A DNA stretch of 6,614 nt from Oscillibacter sp. (lineage in GTDB: Bacteria > Bacillota > Clostridia > Oscillospirales > Oscillospiraceae), in contig JAFSOM010000474.1 of NCBI GenBank assembly GCA_017447005.1, forward strand, positions 1 to 6,614. The letters are read 5' to 3'. The notes beneath the pieces were generated by a model, which saw nothing but the letters and a program-made list of their open reading frames with translations, was not told the origin of the DNA and ran no database searches. Positions 1-5,497 of this stretch are shown piece after piece (position 1 is the stretch's first letter; every line of letters begins with the position of its first letter). Position numbers and translations under genes: made by a program.

Positions 1-50
1 TACAGGCGCTGTTGCTTTTCGTTCAGGCTGTCAAACAGTTTCCGGTTCAT
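1..50 (-). CDS. Probable transposase N-terminus (partial, possibly ISAzo13 family)
   Basis: The gene begins at an ATG on the minus strand (50-48) and runs off the left edge. The visible product is MNRKLFDSLNEKQQRL. An AAAGGA ribosome site lies about 10 bases upstream and an extended -10 promoter just beyond it. The pattern LF-x-x-LNEKQ-x-RL resembles the N-terminus of ISAzo13-type (Rhodopirellula-type) DDE transposases as I remember them, but 16 residues cannot establish a family. The main support is context: the gene sits just inside the point where the epimerase gene is broken and reads away from it. An alternative start at 60 (ATGAGC) gives only nine codons before a stop and was discarded. 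Confidence 0.4.
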   Translation of the reverse strand, partial: MNRKLFDSLNEKQQRL

Positions 51-79
51 TTCCGCTCATTCCTTTGCTTTTTCTTTTC

Positions 80-88
80 ATTATACCA
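80..88 (-). promoter_or_regulatory. Extended -10 promoter of the left-hand element
   Basis: Reading the minus strand, TGGTATAAT is a consensus -10 hexamer (85 to 80) with the TGn extension (88 to 86). No good -35 is present at 17-18 bases, which is typical of extended -10 promoters. Transcription would start near 73, about 23 bases before the ATG at 50. Confidence 0.6.
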
Positions 89-118
89 CATTATCAACCA
101 AAGCCATAGTTGCAAAGA

Positions 119-562
119 TTATTTTTTCGCAAGTCCTAAAAGAACCGTGTCGCACTTTTCCAGAACATAGTCCAGCGTATTCAGAGGCGTCGCGGGTTTG
201 AGCGCTACGCCCGCCCGGACGCCTCTGGCGTGAATCCGGTTGAGCGTTCTGTCGATATGGGGCTGGGTTTCGGCCTGAAACACAATCTGGTCCGCGCCGA
301 TGTCCAGCAGTTCGTCGATGAAATAGTCCTGCTCCGTTACCATCACATGGCAGTCGAACAAAAGCCGGGTTTTCGGGCGCAGTTGACGGACGGTTTCCAG
401 ACCGAGCGGCATACTGGGACTAAAATGCCCGTCCAGAATGTCGATGTGCAATATAGGGATTCCCACGTCCTCCAAGGCGCGAACCTGCGTTTCCAAATTG
501 CACAAGTCCAGACAAATCAGAGAGGGGGAAAAGAGGCAGGGTTCATTCCAGATGTTTTCCAT
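119..562 (-). pseudogene. Ribulose-phosphate / allulose-6-phosphate 3-epimerase, C-terminally truncated
   Basis: This is a (beta/alpha)8-barrel sugar-phosphate epimerase of the Rpe family, which inverts C3 of a ketose phosphate using two aspartates and a metal held by histidines and aspartates. Visible landmarks, counted from the ATG at 562, are SPSL (12-15), HIDILDGHF with H39 and the first catalytic Asp D41, DCHVMV with metal ligand H72, and ATPLNTLDYVL. The SPSL-x-C-x-DL and DCH-x-MVT motifs resemble E. coli AlsE more than Rpe, so allulose-6-phosphate is a possible substrate. Family members are about 220-230 residues; this one stops at 147, right after DTVLL where MTVNPGFGGQ is expected, and ends in an unrelated GLAKK tail. 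The second catalytic Asp and the phosphate-binding end are missing, so it should be inactive. ATG 562 shares one base with the upstream TGA and has AAGGAAGGA eight bases before it; the TTG one codon earlier is less likely. Confidence 0.85.
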
Positions 563-1287
563 CAAAGTATTCCTTCCTTCGCGGCAGTGCCGCCGAATTT
601 ACGTTCCAGTTCCCCGGAACTTGGAAAATGCTCATACCAATGCCGGAAGCGTTCCGGGCTTACTGTCCTGTAATCGGAAAAGGCGAAAACGGCGCGGCGC
701 ATATCCGGCTTTACTCTCGCTCCGTCAAAGCCAACCCATTTCATCCCGGCGCGATACGCGGCGGTCATGCCGTTGGCGGAATCTTCCACTACCAGACAGT
801 CCTCCGGGGCGGTTTCCAGTTTTCCAGCGGCCAAAAGAAATACGTCCGGCTCCGGTTTTCCTCTGTCTCCGCACTCCTGCGCGGAGGCGATTTTGTCAAA
901 AAAACCGTCAAGACGGAGCGCGCACAGGTTTTGCAAAATCAGCGCCGTCGGCGACGCGGAAGCGACCGCCAGACGGTATCCGGCGTTCCGCAGGGATTCC
1001 AGCAGTTCTTTCGTCCCCGGAAATTTTGGCAGTCCTTCGGAACGAATCCGCCATTCGTACCGTTCCCAATGCTCCCGCTGTAACGCAAGCGGAGATTCCC
1101 GGAGCAGTCCGGCCTCCCGCAACAACTGAGGCCACATCTGTTCTTCCGGAACTCCGCAGTATCGGTGCAAATGTTCCGTGGTATAGGAGAAACCGCGCCG
1201 CGCCATCATATCCCGCAGGATTTCATAATGTATGGATTCGGAATCCAGCAGAACGCCGTCCATATCGAAAATAACCGCTTTCAGCAC
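562..1287 (-). CDS. HAD-superfamily sugar-phosphate hydrolase / beta-phosphoglucomutase-like protein
   Basis: A 241-residue cytoplasmic HAD subfamily IA protein with all four motifs: FDMDGVLLDSE with nucleophile D8 and acid D10; the Ser motif VASAS at 108-112; the Lys in GKPEPD (K144); and VVEDSANG with metal ligands E168 and D169. A helical cap lies between motifs 1 and 2 (about 16-85). The family includes beta-phosphoglucomutase and small sugar or polyol phosphatases, and sequence alone does not separate them here. The start is GTG at 1287 with an AAAGGA ribosome site about nine bases upstream. The gene follows the PTS gene after a 63-base gap that holds a strong hairpin, and its stop overlaps the epimerase start (TGATG), which implies translational coupling. 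In this operon it probably dephosphorylates or isomerises a product of the PTS pathway. The last 20 or so residues are variable tail. Confidence 0.88.
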   Translation of the reverse strand: MLKAVIFDMDGVLLDSESIHYEILRDMMARRGFSYTTEHLHRYCGVPEEQMWPQLLREAGLLRESPLALQREHWERYEWRIRSEGLPKFPGTKELLESLRNAGYRLAVASASPTALILQNLCALRLDGFFDKIASAQECGDRGKPEPDVFLLAAGKLETAPEDCLVVEDSANGMTAAYRAGMKWVGFDGARVKPDMRRAVFAFSDYRTVSPERFRHWYEHFPSSGELERKFGGTAAKEGIL

Positions 1288-1310
1288 AGTTTCGCTTCCT
1301 TTCGCCGCTG

Positions 1311-1345
1311 ACGGCGGGGGAGGGCGTTCCCTCCCCTGACGCCGT
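1311..1345 (-). other. Intercistronic hairpin between PTS and HAD genes
   Basis: The arms ACGGCG (1311-1316) and CGCCGT (1340-1345) enclose GGGGAGGG (1317-1324), loop CGTT (1325-1328) and CCCTCCCC (1329-1336). This makes a 14-bp, very GC-rich stem with a single 3-base bulge (1337-1339). It begins six bases after the PTS stop codon on the coding strand and ends shortly before the HAD ribosome site. No run of T follows it in either direction, so it is not a standard intrinsic terminator. It fits better as an RNA-stability or processing element, or a partial terminator that lowers expression of the downstream enzymes relative to the permease. Confidence 0.6.
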
Positions 1346-1350
1346 TTCCG

Positions 1351-3198
1351 TTACAGATGGGGTTGGAGAATCTCCATGACCTGCCGTTTGTCGGTGGCCT
1401 TTCTCAGCGCCTCGATGTTTTCCTCCTCGCACAGCGTATTCCCGATGTAGCCAAGGAGGTCAATATGCTCCTCTCCGCGTCCCGCCACGCCAACCAGCAG
1501 ATACGCCTTCTCGCCGTCAAAGTCCACTCCGTCAGGAATCTGAATGAAGCAGACGCCGGAATAGAGAATGGTCTTTCTGGAGCGGGCCAGTCCGTGCGGC
1601 ATGGCGACGCCGTTGCCAAGGTAGACGGACGCTTCCTCGTCCCGTTCAATCATATCCCGCTTGTAGCTTTCGTCCGCGTAGCCGCCCTTGATGAAGATGT
1701 CCGCGCAGGCTTCGATAGCTTCGCGTTTGTTGCGGAAAGAGGCGTTCAGCACGATATTGTCCTCGCCGAACAGCGGCGGGTGGGCGGTCTGCGGAACTTC
1801 CGCCGCCATCAGGTCTTTAATCTGCGTGACGATGCGGTTGTACTCGTTCTGGTCCATGAAGTTGCTCAACGTCAGAATCGGAATCGCGCCGCCCGTGGAC
1901 ATTTTGGCCCGCTCCGCAAGATTGACGTTTGTCACCACCACATCCGCGTCTTTGGGAATTTCCGCTACCGCCACATGGTCAATTTCCGGGTGAAGTCCGG
2001 CTTTTTGAAGCCAGGTTCGCAGAATCGAGACGCCCATCGCGGAGGAACCCATGCCGGCGTCACAGGCGAAAACGACCTTGTTCAATGCCGAGATATGTCC
2101 GAGAACATGGGCGTTTACCGTATCCGCGCCAGCCGACGCGCCCGCTGATTCATACGCGCTTCCGCCGTCCTCTACGCTTCTGTCCGTGAGAAGCAGAATC
2201 ACGGAAGTGACGGCAAAGGAGACAGCCAGAGAGCCGAAATAGGCGATAGTGTTGACGACTATGCAGTCTTTAGGCGTCATCATGTAGAACGCGAACACGG
2301 AGCCGGGAGACGGAGGGCCTACCGCGCCGCCGTCAAACAGCGTCAGCACGAAAATTGAGAAGATATTGCCGGCAATCGGCCCAAGAATCGTCAGAGGATT
2401 CATCAGGCAGTAAGGGAAACAGGTTTCGGCGATACCGCCCAAGAACTGAATCGCCACCGCGCCGGGGGCGGAACGCTTCGCCATGCCTTTGCCGAATACC
2501 GCGTAGGCCGCCACGAGGCCGACCCAGTAAGCGCCGTTCGCTTCAATCAGGAACAGGACGGATTTCCCCGTCACCGCCGCCTGCTGCATTCCCAGCGGCA
2601 CCAGAACGCCGTGATTGATTGCGTTATTGAGGAACAGCACCTGCGCGGGCTGGACAAAGAACGCGGTCAGCGGAAGCAGATTGCGTTCCGTCAGGAAATT
2701 GACGCCCGCCGACAGAACATCCTGTATCGCGGTCATGACGGGGGCCGCCGCCGCGTAGCCCAGAATGCAGAGGCATACGCCAATCAGCCCCAGCGAGAAG
2801 TTGTCCACCAGCATTTCCAGACCGGGCCGCACTCTGCCCTGAATCGCTTTGTCCCACTTCTTGAGAACCCACGCCGCCAGCGGCCCCATAATCATGCCGC
2901 CTACCAGCATGGTCACATGGGAGCCGACCACCATGCCCATCGTGGCGAAAGCGCCGATGACGCCGCCGCGCCGTCCGTGGATGTTGTAGCCCGCCGTATA
3001 GCCAATCCGCGTCGGAAGCAGATAGGTGAGAATCGGGCCGACCAGCTTGTTCAGGTACTGGTTGGGCGTCCATCCGGTGTCGATGAACAGAGCCGCCAGT
3101 ACGCCCCAGCCAATGAACACGCCGATATTCGGCATGACCATCGCGCTGAGCGTGGCGCCGAACTTCTGCACATTGGCCTGCAACTGTTTCAAGTTCAT
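1351..3198 (-). CDS. mtlA: PTS system mannitol-family (polyol) EIICBA permease
   Basis: An inner-membrane PTS permease that imports a hexitol and phosphorylates it with phosphate passed from HPr through EIIA and EIIB. It is similar along its whole length to E. coli MtlA and intact, about 615 residues. EIIC spans roughly 1-340 (MVMPNIG, the NNAINHG loop, the GGIxE motif, the SPGS loop), followed by a Ser/Ala/Gly-rich linker, EIIB with phospho-cysteine in CDAGMGSSAMG, and EIIA with phospho-histidine in GVAMPHG. The start is set at ATG 3198 because AGGAG (3206-3210) lies seven bases upstream; the ATG at 3204 would be one base from it. Counted from that upstream ATG, the key residues are E260, C381 and H537. 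Departures from E. coli MtlA: GGIHE reads GGIAE, LIEANPGPG reads LIEANGAYW, and GGKLVGGERGG reads AGYNIHGRRGG. These are near the proposed substrate site, so the polyol may differ from mannitol. It is the first gene of the minus-strand operon. Confidence 0.92.
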   Translation of the reverse strand: MNLKQLQANVQKFGATLSAMVMPNIGVFIGWGVLAALFIDTGWTPNQYLNKLVGPILTYLLPTRIGYTAGYNIHGRRGGVIGAFATMGMVVGSHVTMLVGGMIMGPLAAWVLKKWDKAIQGRVRPGLEMLVDNFSLGLIGVCLCILGYAAAAPVMTAIQDVLSAGVNFLTERNLLPLTAFFVQPAQVLFLNNAINHGVLVPLGMQQAAVTGKSVLFLIEANGAYWVGLVAAYAVFGKGMAKRSAPGAVAIQFLGGIAETCFPYCLMNPLTILGPIAGNIFSIFVLTLFDGGAVGPPSPGSVFAFYMMTPKDCIVVNTIAYFGSLAVSFAVTSVILLLTDRSVEDGGSAYESAGASAGADTVNAHVLGHISALNKVVFACDAGMGSSAMGVSILRTWLQKAGLHPEIDHVAVAEIPKDADVVVTNVNLAERAKMSTGGAIPILTLSNFMDQNEYNRIVTQIKDLMAAEVPQTAHPPLFGEDNIVLNASFRNKREAIEACADIFIKGGYADESYKRDMIERDEEASVYLGNGVAMPHGLARSRKTILYSGVCFIQIPDGVDFDGEKAYLLVGVAGRGEEHIDLLGYIGNTLCEEENIEALRKATDKRQVMEILQPHL

Positions 3199-3258
3199 AC
3201 GCATTCTCCTTTGTCGTCCGAATGATGAGAGGCCGTCGTCCCTCCGTTAGATGTGCAT

Positions 3259-3287
3259 ACCATAACACCGGATATGTAAAACTGCAA
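3259..3287 (-). promoter_or_regulatory. Promoter of the PTS operon
   Basis: Reading the minus strand, TTGCAG (3287-3282) is a -35 box, followed by a 17-base spacer and TATGGT (3264-3259) as -10. The elements are weak on their own, but the same arrangement (TTGCAA, 17 bases, TATGGT then ATG) precedes the dehydrogenase, and the surrounding bases align as well, which strongly supports the call. Transcription would start near 3252, giving a leader of about 54 bases. Confidence 0.7.
3275..3286 (+). repeat. 12-bp exact repeat TGTAAAACTGCA, copy 1
   Basis: An exact 12-base match to positions 4355-4366 on the same strand. This copy overlaps the -35 box and spacer of the PTS promoter, so it may be a regulator contact. 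Confidence 0.5.
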
Positions 3288-3294
3288 GTATAAA

Positions 3295-3310
3295 TTTGCT
3301 ATTTTACAAA
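3295..3310 (-). promoter_or_regulatory. Candidate upstream box TTTGTAAAATAGCAAA
   Basis: On the minus strand this 16-base box lies seven bases upstream of the PTS -35. It matches 12 of 16 bases of ATTGTGATTTAGCAAA at 4404-4419, which sits six bases upstream of the dehydrogenase -35. It could be a half-operator for the DeoR protein or a site for a second regulator. Confidence 0.5.
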
Positions 3311-3311
3311 T

Positions 3312-3329
3312 TTTGTCGAAATAAACAAA
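3312..3329. promoter_or_regulatory. Palindromic operator, copy 1 (PTS side)
   Basis: TTTGTCGAAATAAACAAA has the form TTTGT-N8-ACAAA and matches 16 of 18 bases of TTTGTTGAAATATACAAA at 4384-4401. Both copies lie just upstream of a homologous promoter. It is the best candidate binding site for the DeoR-family regulator encoded next door, though the assignment of protein to site is inference. Confidence 0.65.
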
Positions 3330-3345
3330 TTTTAATATTTCCTTA

Positions 3346-3361
3346 TGTGTAAATCAGCAAG
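3346..3361 (+). promoter_or_regulatory. Candidate third upstream box
   Basis: TGTGTAAATCAGCAAG matches 12 of 16 bases of the box at 3295-3310 (TTTGTAAAATAGCAAA) but points the other way, toward the regulator gene. It is about 100 bases from that gene's -35, so any role in its control is uncertain. Confidence 0.35.
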
Positions 3362-3460
3362 AATTGCCATAAGATTGCCCTGAAAGCTCGCTTTCATCTC
3401 TTTGAGAAGCCGCGTCTCTTGCGCTCTTCACGTTTTGAATTGGCAATTTGCAACTTTGTC

Positions 3461-3489
3461 TTGACAGACGCGCTTTTCTCTGATAAACT
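3461..3489 (+). promoter_or_regulatory. Promoter of the DeoR-family regulator gene
   Basis: A consensus -35 TTGACA (3461-3466), a 17-base spacer and TAAACT (3484-3489) with a TGA extension directly before it. The start point would be near 3496, giving a leader of about 93 bases. It is much closer to consensus than the PTS promoter, in line with steady synthesis of a repressor. Confidence 0.65.
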
Positions 3490-3588
3490 GACTTGCGGAA
3501 ACGCGCCATTTCGCGTCATTTTGCGCCACGCATACGGAATGGTCAAAAAGTCCGCCGACAGGCGGCGGAAACGGAAAGAGGCGATGTC

Positions 3589-4350
3589 ATGTCGAAACTG
3601 GGAGCCGCGGAGAGACAGGCGCAGATTGTGGACTTGCTCTCGAATAACGGCACGATGAAAATTATGGACTTGGCGAAACATTTTCAGGTGTCCAGAGAAA
3701 CCATCCGGCGGGATTTGATTGTGCTGAATCAGGCCGGAACGGTAAAGAAGTGGTTCGGCGGCGCGATTCCGGTCTACGATTTTGAAACCCGACCGGTAGA
3801 CGACAGAATGAAGGAACGGGAGGAGAGCAAGGCCAAAATCTGCGAAAAGGCGATGGAACTGCTTTCTGACAAATCCGTGATTTTTCTGGATACCGGAAGC
3901 ACCCTTCTCTGTCTTGCGAAGATGTTGAAAAACGCGTCCGGCCATACCATCATCTCCCATTCGATTCCCGTCATTAACGAACTGATTGGAAGCGACAATC
4001 AGCTAATCGTCGCGGGGGGCAGCGTCAATCAGCGGGTCATGTGCGCGACGGGGGCGCAGACCATTGAGTTTCTGGAACGCATTAAAGTGGATATGGCGAT
4101 TCTGGGCAGTTCCGGCTTTGAACGCCATAAAGGGCCGACCGGCAACACCTTTGACGACTGCCAGATTAAAATGACCGCGATTCGGAACGCGCAGACCAGC
4201 ATTGTCGTGGCGGACAGCAGTAAGGCCGGCTATTCCTCTCTGACGCAGTACGCGAGCTGGAAGGAGATTGACTGTCTGATTACCGATTCCGAACTCCCGG
4301 ACGGGATGAAGCGGCGGCTGGAAGAAATGACCTCCGTAGTTTTGGCGTAG
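3589..4350 (+). CDS. DeoR-family transcriptional regulator of the polyol locus
   Basis: A 253-residue cytoplasmic repressor of typical DeoR/GlpR length. The N-terminal winged helix-turn-helix covers about residues 6-60 (ERQAQIVDLL, DLAKHFQVSRETIRRDL, GTVKKWFGGA), a close fit to the family signature. The C-terminal sugar-phosphate sensor domain (about 75-253) shows DTGST (101-105), VAGG (141-144) and VADSSK (207-212). Family members release DNA on binding a phosphorylated sugar from their own pathway. The start is ATG 3589, with AGAGG (3577-3581) seven bases upstream; an in-frame extension upstream to 3493 would overlap the promoter and lies before the conserved domain. The gene is divergent from the PTS operon and followed by the dehydrogenase remnant, and the shared palindromes flank it on both sides. 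It appears intact. Confidence 0.93.
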   Translation: MSKLGAAERQAQIVDLLSNNGTMKIMDLAKHFQVSRETIRRDLIVLNQAGTVKKWFGGAIPVYDFETRPVDDRMKEREESKAKICEKAMELLSDKSVIFLDTGSTLLCLAKMLKNASGHTIISHSIPVINELIGSDNQLIVAGGSVNQRVMCATGAQTIEFLERIKVDMAILGSSGFERHKGPTGNTFDDCQIKMTAIRNAQTSIVVADSSKAGYSSLTQYASWKEIDCLITDSELPDGMKRRLEEMTSVVLA

Positions 4351-4354
4351 TAGT

Positions 4355-4366
4355 TGTAAAACTGCA
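4355..4366 (+). repeat. 12-bp exact repeat TGTAAAACTGCA, copy 2
   Basis: Identical to 3275-3286 and located four bases after the regulator's stop codon. Relative to the nearby promoter its orientation is opposite to that of copy 1. Read on the minus strand the flanks also resemble the PTS promoter (CAAATTTTATGCAG here), but no -10 follows at the right distance. Confidence 0.45.
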
Positions 4367-4383
4367 TAAAATTTGTAGCGTTG

Positions 4384-4401
4384 TTTGTTGAAATATACAA
4401 A
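4384..4401. promoter_or_regulatory. Palindromic operator, copy 2 (mtlD side)
   Basis: TTTGTTGAAATATACAAA has the same TTTGT-N8-ACAAA form as the copy at 3312-3329, with two differences in 18 bases. It lies 24 bases upstream of the -35 of the dehydrogenase promoter, the same place as the PTS copy within one base. Confidence 0.65.
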
Positions 4402-4403
4402 TA

Positions 4404-4419
4404 ATTGTGATTTAGCAAA
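4404..4419 (+). promoter_or_regulatory. Candidate upstream box ATTGTGATTTAGCAAA
   Basis: Counterpart of the box at 3295-3310, in the same orientation relative to its promoter and nearly the same spacing (six bases to the -35). The TTGTGA part is faintly CRP-like, but no matching second half is present. Confidence 0.45.
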
Positions 4420-4425
4420 TTATAG

Positions 4426-4454
4426 TTGCAAAATTACACAAAAGATGGTATGGT
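4426..4454 (+). promoter_or_regulatory. Promoter upstream of the dehydrogenase remnant
   Basis: TTGCAA (4426-4431), a 17-base spacer and TATGGT (4449-4454). It aligns with the PTS promoter over more than 50 bases with a single one-base gap, including TTACA in the spacer and TATGGTATG at the -10. Transcription would start near 4461, which is already inside the dehydrogenase coding sequence. Confidence 0.65.
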
Positions 4455-5347
4455 ATGTCGGCCCGCTGGTATTGCCCAAAATCGCCGCGACGATTGCGGA
4501 AGGCATTCGGGCGCGGATGTCCGCGGGAGTTGCCGCCCCTATGAACGTCATCTGCTGTGAAAACGGACTGCGCACGACAACCCGCTTGAAAAACGAGACC
4601 TTCAAACATCTCAACGAGGCGGAAGCCGCCTTCGCGGAGGAACATATCGGCTTTTGCGACTGCGCGGTAGACCGTATCTGTCCCAAGCCGGAGTATGAAA
4701 ATCCTCTGGACGCGGCGGTGGAGGCGTACATGGAATGGGACGTGGAGCGTTCCGCGTGGAAAGGGGAACTTGCCGACATTCAGGGCCTGACCTATACGGA
4801 CAACCTGATGGCCTGTCTGGAGCGGAAACTGTTCACGTTAAACAGCGGCCACGCCGTCTGCGCGTATCTGGGAAGCCTGAAAGGGTATTCGACAATTCTG
4901 GAAAGCGTCCAAGACCCCGTAATCGGAGACATTGTTCACAACGCAATGAAGGAGAGCGGCGAGGGCTTGATACGGGAGTTCCGCTTCGACCCGGAAGCGC
5001 ACCGCGCCTATGTGGAACGGGGATTCCAGCGTTTCCAGAATCCTCACTTGAAAGATGAGGTTCAGCGCGTGGGACGCGAGCCGTTCCGTAAGCTCTCCCC
5101 CGGCGACCGGCTGATTAAGCCTCTGGTGACAACCGCCTCCTATGGATTCCCGGTGGATTACCTGATTTTCGGCGCGGCGGCGCTTCGCTTCAACTGTCCC
5201 GACGACCCGCAGAGCGTGGAAATGTTGCGCCAGATTCAGGAACGCGGCGCGGAGGCGATTCTGCTGGAACATACCGGACTGGACAAGGACAGTCCGCTGT
5301 TGACCCGGATTCTGGACGTTTACCGGGCGCTGGCTGTGGCGGTGTAA
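4445..5347 (+). pseudogene. mtlD: Mannitol-1-phosphate 5-dehydrogenase, N-terminally deleted
   Basis: MtlD oxidises mannitol-1-phosphate to fructose-6-phosphate with NAD. About 295 residues align with E. coli MtlD from its residue 87 (VGPVVLERIA; here VGPLVLPKIA) to the end. The catalytic motif ERKLFTLNSGHA is present, with Lys (4826-4828), Asn (4841-4843) and His (4850-4852), as are GDRLIKPL and the EEHIGF region. The first 86 or so residues, including the Rossmann GAGNIGRGF loop, are absent, so NAD binding and activity should be lost. The sequence upstream is promoter, not coding. The only close in-frame ATG (4445) has no convincing ribosome site and lies before the predicted transcript start; an in-frame TTG at 4385 falls inside the operator. 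The simplest reading is a deletion from just after the -10 (about 4457) into codon 86-87. Because the regulator ends nearby on the same strand, read-through could still transcribe it. Confidence 0.88.
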
Positions 5348-5383
5348 ATCTGGAAGCGCTTTTTACGAACGATAAAGCACAGA

Positions 5384-5414
5384 CGGACGCTTTCTCACAA
5401 AGGGGAAGCGTCCG
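5384..5414. terminator. Hairpin between convergent mtlD remnant and MFS gene
   Basis: CGGACGCTT (5384-5392) and AAGCGTCCG (5406-5414) form a perfect 9-bp stem with a 13-base loop. Its place between two convergent genes suggests a shared terminator. No strong T run follows on either strand, so termination efficiency is doubtful. Confidence 0.5.
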
Positions 5415-5497
5415 GCGTTAGTTAGAATATGGTTTTATATTTTCCATCAAGAGAAAAACTTAACATAGTCAATTTTGAAAGATATTGAATATGAAAA

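Larger units (their letters stand above)
1..136 (-). mobile_element. Partial insertion sequence, right-hand end, interrupting the epimerase gene
   Basis: The epimerase reading frame to the right loses family similarity at about position 137-142. From there leftward the sequence changes to an AT-rich leader, a promoter and a new gene start, all on the minus strand. This is the layout expected for the 5' end of an insertion sequence whose transposase reads away from the junction. Read from the junction inward, the candidate tip begins GGACTTGCGAAAAAATAATC. The other end lies outside the window, so neither the terminal inverted repeat nor a target duplication can be confirmed, and the boundary is uncertain by several bases. 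Element identity is inferred. Confidence 0.55.
3199..3588. other. Divergent regulatory region between PTS operon and deoR gene
   Basis: This gene-free stretch holds, from left to right: the PTS ribosome site and leader; the PTS promoter (3259-3287); an AGCAAA-type box (3295-3310, minus orientation) and an 18-bp palindrome (3312-3329); a third AGCAA-type box in plus orientation (3346-3361); an inverted repeat TGAAAGC-TC-GCTTTCA (3381-3396); the promoter of the regulator (3461-3489); and a small hairpin CCGCC-GACA-GGCGG (3552-3565) ahead of the regulator's ribosome site. Positions 3287-3345 are strikingly AT-rich compared with the coding sequence. I see no small gene or RNA of known family here. 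Confidence 0.75.

Noticed and set aside
438..1274. Long plus-strand open frame (278 codons)
   Set aside because: It is antisense to the HAD and epimerase genes, its Arg/Pro/Ser-rich product has no recognisable domain, and it has no ribosome site. It is a product of GC-rich codon use.
2611..3225. Plus-strand open frame of 204 codons opposite the PTS gene
   Set aside because: It lies wholly antisense to the well-supported EIIC domain, and its His/Arg/Gln-rich product resembles no family.
3493..3588. N-terminal extension of the DeoR protein
   Set aside because: In frame, but it overlaps the predicted transcription start, lies before the family's N-terminus and lacks a ribosome site, whereas ATG 3589 has AGAGG seven bases upstream.
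105..4431. ATAGTTGCAAA shared by the left insertion sequence (105-115) and the mtlD promoter (4421-4431), suggesting an IS scar at mtlD
   Set aside because: The mtlD copy is explained by alignment with the PTS promoter, and the match to the insertion sequence does not extend to its tip.
4385..4444. TTG start giving a 20-residue extension to the MtlD remnant
   Set aside because: It falls inside the palindromic operator, upstream of the aligned promoter, and the encoded residues do not match MtlD.
5351..5364. cre-like sequence TGGAAGCGCTTTTT after the mtlD stop
   Set aside because: It deviates from the catabolite-response consensus, sits between convergent gene ends and has no promoter to control.
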